Of a DNA stretch of 12,015 bases, positions 1 to 6,945 are shown in pieces (position 1 is the stretch's first letter; every line of letters begins with the position of its first letter). The translations under genes were made by a program, and so were the position numbers. Source of the DNA: CAYLKK01 sp964412505 (lineage in GTDB: Bacteria; Pseudomonadota; Alphaproteobacteria; UBA3830; CAYLKK01); the NCBI GenBank assembly GCA_964412505.1, contig CAYPOM010000012.1, forward strand, positions 1-12,015, in the 5' to 3' direction. A model generated the notes under the pieces. It was given only the letters and a program-made list of their open reading frames with translations. It made no database searches and had not been told where the DNA came from.

Positions 1-533
1 GCTCAATACCAGGAGCCGCAGCAGGCTCAGCAGCAGGAGCAGCGGTAGGTGTTGCCATCTCCAGAGCAGGTACTGCAATTTCCAGGACTTTAAATAAAGA
101 AAAACACGAATCCACTGTACTGATGAACGAAAACCACTCAAAATCAGTAGGTGGTAGTAAGACTGAGAAAGTAGTACAGGAAAAAACATATAAAGGTGGA
201 GCCTATGATTCAATAAAGGTTAAAGATAGGCCACATAATATAGAACGTCACCATATTCCAGCAGATTCGGTCAGTGGTGTACCGAGAGGGAAAGGAATGG
301 CGATTCAAATGGAATCTGAAGATCATGCTTTAACTTCTAGTTATAGAAATAGCAGTAATGCGCGCATGTATAGAGAAATGATTAAGAGAAAAATCGATAA
401 TGGCGAAGTCAGAAAAGCTATAGTTATTGAAATTTTAGATATTAGGCGTTCATGTGGCACAAAATACAATGAAGCTATTTTACAAATGTTAGATTATGGC
501 TATCTAGAAGGTTTAATTCCTACAAAGAAATAA
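1..533 (+). CDS. C-terminal part of a large polymorphic toxin with HNH/EndoVII-like nuclease domain (5' end outside window)
   Basis: The reading frame is open from the left edge (codons start at base 3), so the ATG at 123 is an internal Met and the gene is truncated by the window. The 40 residues before it are Ala/Gly-rich (IPGAAAGSAAGAAVGVAIS), typical of the hydrophobic segment before a toxin tip. Counting from Met123, the domain has H43-H44 in ERHHIPAD, D67-H68 in SEDHALTSSY and a C-terminal DIRRSCGTKYNEAI stretch. This His pattern is known from C-terminal toxin domains of RHS/CDI-type proteins that are predicted HNH/EndoVII-fold DNases. The expected role is cleavage of nucleic acid in a competitor or host cell. 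An acidic immunity candidate starts 13 bases downstream. Family recognition is from memory of motif patterns; the exact Pfam name is uncertain, and the delivery system lies outside the window. Confidence 0.72.
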   Translation, partial: SIPGAAAGSAAGAAVGVAISRAGTAISRTLNKEKHESTVLMNENHSKSVGGSKTEKVVQEKTYKGGAYDSIKVKDRPHNIERHHIPADSVSGVPRGKGMAIQMESEDHALTSSYRNSSNARMYREMIKRKIDNGEVRKAIVIEILDIRRSCGTKYNEAILQMLDYGYLEGLIPTKK

Positions 534-546
534 TACGGAGGAAGCA

Positions 547-879
547 ATGTTTACATTTGAAGAGTGGAAATCGAAGTTGCATGAAAGCTTTGAAATAACA
601 ATGTATGGATGTGACGATGATAAATTGTATCAAAAATACTCTAATATGTTTGATGAAATGTTAAATGAGATACTAGTTCGTAATGATGATAGATTTGTAA
701 TTGAAGTCCTAAAACTATTTTCAGATGAAGAAGATTACGGTGTTTTTGAAAGCTGTTTCAGGGTATTGTCTAATTTAGATGTAGATTTGCTTAAAGAGTG
801 TTTTGATAATTATGGGGCAGAATTAAAACAAAAATCGTCATTTTGGTATGGTGAAATTAGAGATATTATATATAGTTGA
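547..879 (+). CDS. Putative immunity protein for the upstream toxin
   Basis: This is a 110-aa, strongly acidic, probably all-alpha cytosolic protein without signal peptide. A clear Shine-Dalgarno sequence (GGAGGA, 5 bases before ATG) sits in the 13-base gap after the toxin stop. Small acidic proteins encoded directly after a polymorphic toxin normally bind and block it, and that is the inferred role. Residues around ...VLKLFSDEEDYG... match the immunity candidate at 2190-2672 (...LLEFFCEDHEDYG...), and the whole protein lines up with roughly the first 100 residues of that longer one. Since the two toxins are also related, the two pairs look like divergent members of one family. It somewhat resembles Imm30-like helical proteins, but I cannot assign it firmly. 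The last bases (TTGA) overlap the possible TTG start of the next gene. Confidence 0.62.
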   Translation: MFTFEEWKSKLHESFEITMYGCDDDKLYQKYSNMFDEMLNEILVRNDDRFVIEVLKLFSDEEDYGVFESCFRVLSNLDVDLLKECFDNYGAELKQKSSFWYGEIRDIIYS

Positions 880-2189
880 ATCTAGAAGTCGAGAGGAACC
901 TTGTGATTGAGCATTTGAAGGAGACGAATACAAGCTGGCATAACTCGCATAGTTTCGGTATGAATTTTGGAGCTATGATGAGCTTTGGAATGAATCCAGC
1001 TGTGGGAAGTGGTATGATGGCTGCACCTGTTGTGCGTAATGAAAAAGGTTATTCTATCGAAGAAACTCTCTCAAAATCAGGGGTATATGCCAGAGATAAG
1101 ACTGTAAAAATTGGTAAAGTTATCGAAATAACACCAACCGTCAGGAATGAAGAAAAAATCTCAGTATTTGATACTTCAATAATCAACTCAATTGGTGGCA
1201 TAGCCTCTGGCGTTCAGGAGATAAAGGAGAATTGGGAGGCTGTCCAGAAACCTCATCATCATGACATTATAATAGACGCAGAGCCAGTTGATGTTGTTCA
1301 AGAACATAAGGAAGAAAAGAAGCCAGTAATTGCTGTTGATGCTGAGCCAAGAACTCATGAAAAGCAAGAGAATTTTTCTATAAGACAAGACGAGATTCAC
1401 GAAATCATAGACGAAATTTACTATGAAGATATCGCTCCATACCGTGAGTTTGAGAGAGTAGGATCGCCTGATAGAGTTGAGACTGAGTTAACTAAGGCTG
1501 TCGTCGATGTAATTGATCATGCCAAAGAGTTAGAAAAACATGTAAATTGTTACACAAAGGCTGTGTTCCAGGTTGTAGGCTATGTTTCTGAGGCATTTTC
1601 AGCACCATTAAAACCAGTTAATGAGTATGTAATTTCGCCAGTATTGGATGCACTCGATACGCAAGTAAGACGCACATTACGAGATGATTGCAGATTTTCA
1701 CAAGGGTTCGCACAAGACGCAGGAGACATGAGCAGTTTAGTTGCAGGCTTGCTAATTCCATGCAGAATTTCCAAAGTCCCAGGAAAAATCACGAAACTAA
1801 AGGTACCGGATAGAGTGGCTCAAAGAAAAGTTGGGAATGTCGGGAAATTTAGAGACTTAACAAAAGGAGCTCCATTTCATGATAATAGGCAAGCACATCA
1901 TATTCCAGCAAAAAGTTTTATGAAAAAGTGTGGCATAAATAAAGATGATGGATTATCAATAATGATGACAAATGAGCAACATGCGAAGACTAGGACGTTT
2001 AAAGGAAAAGCTAAAAATATTCCAGTAGATGCAACTGCTAGAGAAGAGTTGGCGAGAGATTTGTGGGATGTTAGGAGTATAATGAAGGAAGATGGAAGCT
2101 ATACAAAAGAAGTAAACAAAAAATTATTAGATGGAGTTGGCCAATTTAAGTCAGAATTTAAAGAGGTATTTAAAAAGGAGAAAAAATAA
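876..2189 (+). CDS. Second polymorphic toxin (orphan-module-like) with AHHIPA-type HNH/EndoVII nuclease domain
   Basis: The 437-aa frame starts at TTG 876, overlapping the previous stop as TTGA; an in-frame TAG lies just upstream at 873. GTG at 903 is a good alternative (429 aa) because GAGAGGA stands about 5 bases before it. There is no signal peptide or secretion domain: the N-terminus has Met/Gly-rich sequence, then acidic stretches with a repeated DAEP motif (about residues 130-160). The toxin domain fills the last 110 residues: H341-H342 (QAHHIPAKSF), H369 (NEQHAKTRTF), then ARDLWDVRSIMKEDG and a helical end. This resembles the C-terminal nuclease tips of RHS/CDI toxins and is distantly like the toxin ending at 533. 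Lacking its own delivery part, it may be a displaced or silent toxin tip that can recombine into the main gene, or an effector with unknown export. An immunity candidate follows without gap. Confidence 0.68.
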   Translation: MNLEVERNLVIEHLKETNTSWHNSHSFGMNFGAMMSFGMNPAVGSGMMAAPVVRNEKGYSIEETLSKSGVYARDKTVKIGKVIEITPTVRNEEKISVFDTSIINSIGGIASGVQEIKENWEAVQKPHHHDIIIDAEPVDVVQEHKEEKKPVIAVDAEPRTHEKQENFSIRQDEIHEIIDEIYYEDIAPYREFERVGSPDRVETELTKAVVDVIDHAKELEKHVNCYTKAVFQVVGYVSEAFSAPLKPVNEYVISPVLDALDTQVRRTLRDDCRFSQGFAQDAGDMSSLVAGLLIPCRISKVPGKITKLKVPDRVAQRKVGNVGKFRDLTKGAPFHDNRQAHHIPAKSFMKKCGINKDDGLSIMMTNEQHAKTRTFKGKAKNIPVDATAREELARDLWDVRSIMKEDGSYTKEVNKKLLDGVGQFKSEFKEVFKKEKK

Positions 2190-2672
2190 ATGCGCCAGGA
2201 ATATAAGGATAAAATAAATTTAGCATGGGATATGTTGGATTATAAAGATGAATTATCGATAGAAGAAAATGAAAAATGTTTCGATGTGGCATATGATAAT
2301 TTAAATGAACTTGTAGAAACGAAAGACCAAGAAGTCTTGGAAAGTTTATTAGAATTCTTTTGCGAAGACCATGAAGATTATGGCGGAATTTGTGAACATT
2401 TAAAATCTCAGATAGATTATAACTTTACATTAGATCAATTAATGCAGGCTTTTTATAAGAAATTTGATTATTTAGTTAAGAATGATCTTGAAATGGCGTA
2501 CGAAATGTCCTCATGGTTTTTATACTCTAATATGTTTAATGAGTTTAGAGAGATGTTCAATACAGTTAAGTCTGCTGATTCTAATGTATTCATTGATCGT
2601 TTAGATAAATGGTGTGGAGATGAATTCCCAGAGGAAATAGTATTACTTAGAGAAGATATGAAGAAGTGGTAG
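2190..2672 (+). CDS. Putative immunity protein for the second toxin
   Basis: This 160-aa acidic, helix-rich protein without signal peptide starts immediately after the toxin stop (TAA then ATG). Its Shine-Dalgarno sequence (AAGGAG) lies inside the end of the toxin gene, so translation is probably coupled. The position, size and charge are those of an immunity protein that neutralises the neighbouring nuclease. The first 100 residues line up with the shorter immunity candidate at 547-879 (LNE..., EDYG, C-terminal aromatic/acidic pattern), and about 60 residues are extra at the C-terminus (FNEFREMFNTVKSADS onward). The extra part could carry specificity for the second toxin. It weakly recalls Imm30-type proteins; no firm family assignment. 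Confidence 0.6.
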   Translation: MRQEYKDKINLAWDMLDYKDELSIEENEKCFDVAYDNLNELVETKDQEVLESLLEFFCEDHEDYGGICEHLKSQIDYNFTLDQLMQAFYKKFDYLVKNDLEMAYEMSSWFLYSNMFNEFREMFNTVKSADSNVFIDRLDKWCGDEFPEEIVLLREDMKKW

Positions 2673-2679
2673 TGCGTTG

Positions 2680-3231
2680 ATGAACAAATGTGCGTGGGCT
2701 AATTCGAGTGAGCTATTAAAAAGATATCACGATGGAGAATGGGGAAAGCCGATTCATAATGATCAGAAACTTTTCGAAATACTTATATTAGAAAGTATGT
2801 CATGCGGCCTGAGTTGGGAAATTGTTCTGAAAAAACGTAATCGCATGAGAGAAGTCTTCGATAATTTTGATCCTAAAAAAATTGCTTTATATACAGATGA
2901 GCGAATAGATGCGTTTATGCAAGATCAAGGGATAATTCGCCATAGGAAAAAATTAGAGGCTATGGTTCAAAACGCAAAGGTATATTTAAAATTAACAAAA
3001 GCACGGAGTTTTAATAATTTTTTGTGGGAATATGTTGGCTATAAGACAATTTTAAATAAATCTCAAGAAATAGTCACTCGGAGCGAAATTTCTGATAAGT
3101 TAAGCAAAGATCTTAAAAAACTTGGATTTAAATTCGTTGGTTCAGTGATTGTCTACTCATTTATGCAAGCTGTTGGAATGGTAAACGATCATGATAAAAA
3201 CTGTAAATTTAAACTCACGAATTCTTTATAG
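2680..3231 (+). CDS. tag: DNA-3-methyladenine glycosylase I
   Basis: Removes 3-methyladenine from alkylated DNA by cutting the N-glycosidic bond, the first step of base excision repair in the cytosol. From ATG 2680 the protein is 183 aa, and key residues fall on the same numbers as in E. coli Tag: zinc ligands C4 and H17 (NKCAW, RYHDGEWG), catalytic-pocket E38 and W46 (LESMSCGLSW). The second zinc pair is H171 and C175 (VNDHDKNC). GIIRHRKK and GFKFVGSVIVYSFMQA are also family hallmarks. A TTG one codon earlier (2677) would shift this numbering, so ATG 2680 is preferred. It lies 7 bases after the immunity gene on the same strand and may be co-transcribed with the toxin pairs. Its 3' end overlaps the convergent nuclease gene by 17 bases. 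It looks intact and functional. Confidence 0.95.
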   Translation: MNKCAWANSSELLKRYHDGEWGKPIHNDQKLFEILILESMSCGLSWEIVLKKRNRMREVFDNFDPKKIALYTDERIDAFMQDQGIIRHRKKLEAMVQNAKVYLKLTKARSFNNFLWEYVGYKTILNKSQEIVTRSEISDKLSKDLKKLGFKFVGSVIVYSFMQAVGMVNDHDKNCKFKLTNSL

Positions 3232-4141
3232 ACTCAATTTCAGCAATAGAAAGCCCAGTCCCTTCAGCTACTTGTTCTACAGTTAATCCAAGCTTTAAAA
3301 AGTTTCTTGCTGTTTCGATTTTGGCTTCTTTTGCGCCTTTCTCGATACCGGCTTTTTCTCCTTCAATTCTGCCTTCAGCTCTACCTTCAGTTCGTCCGGC
3401 TTCTAGTCCTTCCTTATATTTTGTAGTCATGCCTGAGTATATATCGTTTAGCTCTTTTACTCTTGCGTCGTATACTGCCCTCGTTTCCGGATCTGAGCTC
3501 ATATATGTAAGTTCGTCCATCGCCTCTTTAACCTCTGGAATTTCTAAGAATTCAGGTGGTATCGTCTCTGGGGCTTTTATAAATTGCATCCAGACCGTAA
3601 ACATATCGTTCAAAAATGACTTTGGCGTCGCCTCAAGCTTTGTAAGTTCTATTATAAAATGTCGCATTTTTTCTGAAGCTATTTCGATCGGATCGATTCC
3701 ATTATCTTTATACATATCAACAATTTCGTGGCAGCAACCTTTTCGATTTGTTTCTGGTTCAACGCAAATCCATATAGAAATAATGTCCGGGATTGAGCTG
3801 TAATTCTCGCCCTCTTTTAGTTTATCTCTTCTTAGTCGCGCTTTGTAAAATGAGGCTCTATCTTCGATATTTCCGTTGCATTTACACTGAATTTCAACGT
3901 TTAAAATCGTACCATCATCTGATGTAGCGACAATGTCCAAGCGTATAGACTTTCCATCTATAGAAGTTTTTTTGTACTCAGTAGGTTCTAATTTCACGCT
4001 TTTAATGTGAGGCTTGCCATTCAGAATAGAATTCAACAAACACACCAAGACTCTCTCGTGACTTTTCTTGCCAAAAAGCGACGCAAATACATAGTCATTA
4101 GAGGGAGGCAGCAAATCAATATTCGTAGTTTCTTTTGGCAT
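3215..4141 (-). CDS. Rpn/PDDEXK_2 family nuclease (recombination-promoting nuclease / putative transposase)
   Basis: This 308-aa protein has the N-terminal PPSNDYVFASLFG signature of the PDDEXK_2 family. The PD-(D/E)XK-type core is D69 (IRLDIVATSDDG) and E83-x-Q85 (NVEIQCK). Rpn proteins are DNA endonucleases reported to promote recA-independent recombination and, in some bacteria, to act in phage defence. The tail contains consecutive 4-residue units (AGRT EGRA EGRI EGEK AGIE KGAK EAKI ETA), then a small helical domain (FLKLGLTVEQVAEGTGLSIAEIESIK) shared with the two nucleases to the right, although the N-terminal part differs strongly from them. A TTG at 4159 would add six residues, but it sits almost at the predicted transcription start, so ATG 4141 is chosen. 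No clear Shine-Dalgarno sequence is seen. It converges on tag with a 17-base overlap. Confidence 0.85.
   Translation of the reverse strand: MPKETTNIDLLPPSNDYVFASLFGKKSHERVLVCLLNSILNGKPHIKSVKLEPTEYKKTSIDGKSIRLDIVATSDDGTILNVEIQCKCNGNIEDRASFYKARLRRDKLKEGENYSSIPDIISIWICVEPETNRKGCCHEIVDMYKDNGIDPIEIASEKMRHFIIELTKLEATPKSFLNDMFTVWMQFIKAPETIPPEFLEIPEVKEAMDELTYMSSDPETRAVYDARVKELNDIYSGMTTKYKEGLEAGRTEGRAEGRIEGEKAGIEKGAKEAKIETARNFLKLGLTVEQVAEGTGLSIAEIESIKNS
3330..3410 (-). repeat. 12-bp coding repeat in nuclease tail (left gene)
   Basis: About seven units of four codons encode xGRx-type tetrapeptides (AGRT, EGRA, EGRI, EGEK, AGIE, KGAK, EAKI). The same unit occurs in fewer copies at about 4548-4580 and 5758-5802 in the other two nuclease genes. 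Unit number differs among the genes without breaking the frame. Confidence 0.7.
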
Positions 4142-4168
4142 ATTCGAACTTTTTAACAAACTTAACGC

Positions 4169-4177
4169 ATTATACCA
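4169..4177 (-). promoter_or_regulatory. Extended -10 promoter of the left nuclease gene
   Basis: The minus strand reads TGGTATAATG, a perfect sigma-70 extended -10 (TGnTATAAT). A start about 7 bases downstream would give a leader of roughly 20 bases before ATG 4141. No good -35 box is seen, as is usual with an extended -10. The same box is found at 5377-5385 and 6598-6606. Confidence 0.65.
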
Positions 4178-4429
4178 CAGTTTTTCATTAAATTGATATT
4201 TATAAAGAATTTAAAAAGTTCGACACAAATTATCGCTATAAATAATAGTTGTTTTGCAAATCAAATATGTCGCATATATTGCGCACTTAAAACACAATCA
4301 AGATTGTTTAAAATTTTATATTAATTTCCACTGATTTATCTGTTATTATCTTCGAGGCAGGATGGAAATAGTCAATTTTGCTTAGCTACAATCTGAATTT
4401 ATTATTCAGCCATAAAACTCATAACAGTT

Positions 4430-5350
4430 CTACGAATTCTTTAAGGCCTCAATTTCTTCAATAGAAAGGCCAGAAAATTCTGCTATATCTTCAACAGCTA
4501 ATCCTTTCGTTAACATCTTTTTTGCAGTTTCGATTTTGGCTTCTTTTGCTCCTTCAGCTCTACCTTCGGCTCTGCCTTTCTCTCGCCATTTCTTTTCTCC
4601 AGCTAATATTGCATCGCTGATTCTGGTTTGGATTTCCTCTTCTTTCCATGCGTAACGATCGTACTCTAATAACTGCTCTGGCGTATATCCTGATATTTCA
4701 AGGGCTTTGTAGGCTTCGCTTAATGCGGAATCTTCATCCAATACCTTTTTTAAATCATTTGGATCTATATGGCTTGCATGTTTGAAAAAATATGTCCACT
4801 TCTCAATGTCATTCTCTAGCTCATCAAACTCTTTATGAAACTTAGACAATTCTAAAAACGAAAATGACATTTGCTTTAGATCGTGTTCGTATGTAACAAC
4901 ATCCCTGAATTGGTGATGAGATAAATATTCTTTTTTATCTGGAAACAAAGTTTCTTCCATAATAGCCAAGAAAACAACAGATCTTAATTTCTTGTATCCG
5001 CCTCTGTCATTTTTCGTTTTTTGAGTACGCGTTCTCTGATTTAAATATACTCTGCTTGCGTATTCTACAGCTCTCTGAATGAAACTGGAATCAGAGGCTC
5101 TCTGCATCTCGACTATGAAATGAGTTCCATCTTTAGTTTTGCACAGGACATCGACAATACTTTGGCGCAAAGCTATAATTTCAGTATCCAAATCGACTTT
5201 TAGGAACCTTACATCGGTAATCAAATCACCATGCAATACATGCTCATCAAGTACATCGTTCAAGAATTTCAGCAGAATCCCTTTATGTTTTTCTTCACCA
5301 AAAACTTGCTTAAACGCCCAATCATTCTTAGGATCCAATAACCTGTACAT
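4430..5350 (-). CDS. Rpn/PDDEXK_2 family nuclease, tandem copy A
   Basis: A 306-aa protein starting MYRLLDPKNDWAFKQVFG, the standard opening of PDDEXK_2 'transposase-like' nucleases. Nuclease core residues are D67 (SIVDVLCKTKDG) and E81-x-Q83 (IVEMQRA), followed by the usual FIQRAVEYASRVY helix. The C-terminus has short 4-residue units (KGRA EGRA EGAK EAKI ETA) and a helical end, LAVEDIAEFSGLSIEEIEALK. Through about residue 250 it differs from the copy at 5641-6573 by only three residues, although many third codon positions differ, which points to selection on the protein. Probable role: DNA endonuclease that promotes recombination or acts in defence, possibly self-limited by the tail. It has an extended -10 promoter 27 bases upstream and no strong ribosome binding site. 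It appears intact. Confidence 0.88.
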   Translation of the reverse strand: MYRLLDPKNDWAFKQVFGEEKHKGILLKFLNDVLDEHVLHGDLITDVRFLKVDLDTEIIALRQSIVDVLCKTKDGTHFIVEMQRASDSSFIQRAVEYASRVYLNQRTRTQKTKNDRGGYKKLRSVVFLAIMEETLFPDKKEYLSHHQFRDVVTYEHDLKQMSFSFLELSKFHKEFDELENDIEKWTYFFKHASHIDPNDLKKVLDEDSALSEAYKALEISGYTPEQLLEYDRYAWKEEEIQTRISDAILAGEKKWREKGRAEGRAEGAKEAKIETAKKMLTKGLAVEDIAEFSGLSIEEIEALKNS

Positions 5351-5376
5351 GACACATAGCCCAATAAACTTAACAC

Positions 5377-5385
5377 ATTATACCA
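5377..5385 (-). promoter_or_regulatory. Extended -10 promoter of nuclease copy A
   Basis: TGGTATAATG on the minus strand, 26 bases upstream of ATG 5350, inside the shared context AAACT(A/G)TGGTATAAT..GTTAAGTTT. No clear -35 box. Confidence 0.65.
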
Positions 5386-5640
5386 TAGTTTTTCATTAAA
5401 TTGGTATTTATAAAGAAATTAAAAAGTTCGACACAAATCATTGCTATAAATAACAGTTGTTTTACAAATCAAATATGTCGCATGTATTGCGCACTTAAAA
5501 CATAATCAAGATTACCTAAAATTTTATATTAATTTCCACTAATTTATCTGTCATTATCTTTGCAACAGGATGGAAATAGTCAATTTTACTTGGAGACAAT
5601 CCAAAGATTATGGTGCTGTATCATAAAACTCATAACAGTT

Positions 5641-6573
5641 CTAAAAATCCTTTATAGCCTCAATTTCTTCAATAGTTAAACCAGATATTTTAGATACATG
5701 TTCTATAGATAATCCTAAAGCTAAAGCATTTTTTGCCGTTTCGATTTTCGCTTCTTTTGCACCTTCAGCTCTACCTGCTTCTAGACCTTCAGTTCTACCT
5801 TTCTCTAGCCATTCCTTTTCTCCAGCTAATATTGCATCGCTAATTCTGGTTTGGATTTCCTCTTCTTTCCATGCGTAACGGTCGTACTCAAGCAACTGTT
5901 CTGGTGTATACCCTGATATTTCAAGGGCTTTGTAGGCCTCGCTTAACGCTGAATCTTCGTCTAAAACTTTCTTTAAATCATTTGGATCTATATGGCTTGC
6001 ATGTTTGAAGAAATATGTCCATTTTTCTATATCATTGCTAAGCTCATCAAATTCCTTGTGAAACTTAGACAATTCTAAAAATGAAAATGACATTTGTTTG
6101 AGATCGTGCTCGTATGTAACAACGTCTCTAAATTGGTGATGAGATAAATATTCTTTCTTATCTGGAAACAGAGTCTCTTCCATAATAGCCAAGAAGACGA
6201 CAGGTCTTAATTTTTTGTATCCGCCTCTGTCATTTTTCACCTTTTGAGTACGCGTTCTCTGATTTAAATATACTCTGCTTGCATACTCTACAGCTCTCTG
6301 AATAAAACTGGAATCAGAAGCTCTCTGCATCTCGACTATGAAATGAGTTCCATCTTTAGTTTTGCACAGGACATCGACAATGCTTTGGCGCAAAGCTATA
6401 ATTTCAGTATCCAGATCGACTTTTAGGAACCTAACATCGGTAATCAAATCACCATGCAATACATGCTCGTCAAGCACATCATTTAAAAATTTTAGCAAAA
6501 TGCCTTTATGCTTCTCTTCGCCAAAAACTTGCTTAAACGCCCAGTCGTTCTTAGGATCCAATAACCTGTACAT
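5641..6573 (-). CDS. Rpn/PDDEXK_2 family nuclease, tandem copy B
   Basis: A 310-aa near-duplicate of the protein at 4430-5350, with the same D67 and E81-x-Q83 core. It carries one extra 4-residue unit in the tail (KGRT EGLE AGRA EGAK EAKI ETA), which accounts exactly for the length difference. After this tail the last 30 residues (ALALGLSIEHVSKISGLTIEEIEAIKDF) diverge more than the rest, so the C-terminal end evolves faster or has been exchanged. The upstream sequence is shared with copy A only through the -10 box; beyond about 6613 it is unrelated, marking the right boundary of the duplication. Function as for copy A: PD-(D/E)XK endonuclease, likely active. Confidence 0.88.
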   Translation of the reverse strand: MYRLLDPKNDWAFKQVFGEEKHKGILLKFLNDVLDEHVLHGDLITDVRFLKVDLDTEIIALRQSIVDVLCKTKDGTHFIVEMQRASDSSFIQRAVEYASRVYLNQRTRTQKVKNDRGGYKKLRPVVFLAIMEETLFPDKKEYLSHHQFRDVVTYEHDLKQMSFSFLELSKFHKEFDELSNDIEKWTYFFKHASHIDPNDLKKVLDEDSALSEAYKALEISGYTPEQLLEYDRYAWKEEEIQTRISDAILAGEKEWLEKGRTEGLEAGRAEGAKEAKIETAKNALALGLSIEHVSKISGLTIEEIEAIKDF

Positions 6574-6597
6574 ACCATAACCAAATAAACTTAACTT

Positions 6598-6606
6598 ATT
6601 ATACCA
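6598..6606 (-). promoter_or_regulatory. Extended -10 promoter of nuclease copy B
   Basis: TGGTATAATA on the minus strand, 24 bases upstream of ATG 6573. The box and about 10 flanking bases match the other two nuclease promoters, whereas sequence further upstream is unrelated. This marks the conserved minimal promoter. Confidence 0.65.
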
Positions 6607-6852
6607 CAGTTTGCGATATTATTGATAACAGAAAACATGTTGACTAAAGTTCGTTTTAGTGTGACTAGCTACACCATCGATTTTTTGAACCTTCTCTATG
6701 CGCTGAAAATCAGATATGCTTACGGAAAAATTCTCCAAAAACGCTTCCTGTTTTTAGTGCGATCTGCTCAACCACTATAACAAAAGTTAACTTGTTTACG
6801 CTAATAATTTTCGTATATCATATATCCTTCATAATCCTCTGGTTCAGAGGGT
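6607..6852. other. Intergenic region without recognisable gene
   Basis: About 250 bases between the last nuclease promoter and the first repeated leader. I see no coding sequence. It contains CATGTTGACTA at 6636-6646, which recurs inside the leader repeat (from 6943), and a hairpin with T-rich tail at its right end. It is probably degraded mobile-element sequence. Confidence 0.4.
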
Positions 6853-6866
6853 TTTCTTTATTTCCT
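6836..6866 (+). terminator. Possible Rho-independent terminator
   Basis: CCTCTG (6836-6841) and CAGAGG (6845-6850) form a perfect 6-bp stem with a 3-base loop, followed by GTTTTCTTTATTT. The geometry fits an intrinsic terminator on the plus strand, but no plus-strand gene ends just before it. The loop is tight, so it may be a relic. Confidence 0.35.
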
Positions 6867-6945
6867 TCGCGACATAATTCAGTCAAAGATGAGGCGAGAG
6901 AATTATTAAAAAGTCTCCAAGTAGCAGAAATCTCTCCGAAGCATG

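Larger units (their letters stand above)
4161..6589 (-). repeat. Tandem duplication, about 1.2 kb unit (4161-5368 and 5369-6589)
   Basis: Each unit holds about 270 bp of intergenic sequence plus one PDDEXK_2 gene. The intergenic parts (4161-4430 and 5369-5640) run in parallel, e.g. both contain CGACACAAAT, CAAATATGTCGCAT and GCACTTAAAAC, with scattered substitutions. The offset at the left end is 1208 bases and grows slightly through small indels, including the 12-bp tail unit. The divergence shows that the duplication is not recent. As a result, the nucleases at 3215 and 4430 share the upstream region, while those at 4430 and 5641 share the coding region. Confidence 0.85.

Noticed and set aside
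1188..1792. Minus-strand frames at 1188-1400 and 1580-1792
   Set aside because: Both lie inside the second toxin gene, lack start signals and resemble no family.
3330..3410. CRISPR-like array
   Set aside because: The repeats are contiguous 12-bp coding units without spacers; no CRISPR array is visible anywhere in the window.
3321..3803. Open frame on the plus strand, 160 codons
   Set aside because: It is antisense to the left nuclease gene and its Ser/Ala/Pro-rich product is the mirror of the EGRAEG repeats; no ribosome binding site or family.
5139..6580. Similar plus-strand frames at 5139-5399 and 6362-6580
   Set aside because: They are antisense to the same part of the two duplicated nuclease genes; their similarity comes from the duplication, not from selection on this frame.
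4161..6589. Insertion sequence with terminal inverted repeats
   Set aside because: Although the family is often called a transposase, I found no terminal inverted repeats or target duplications; the structure is a tandem duplication.
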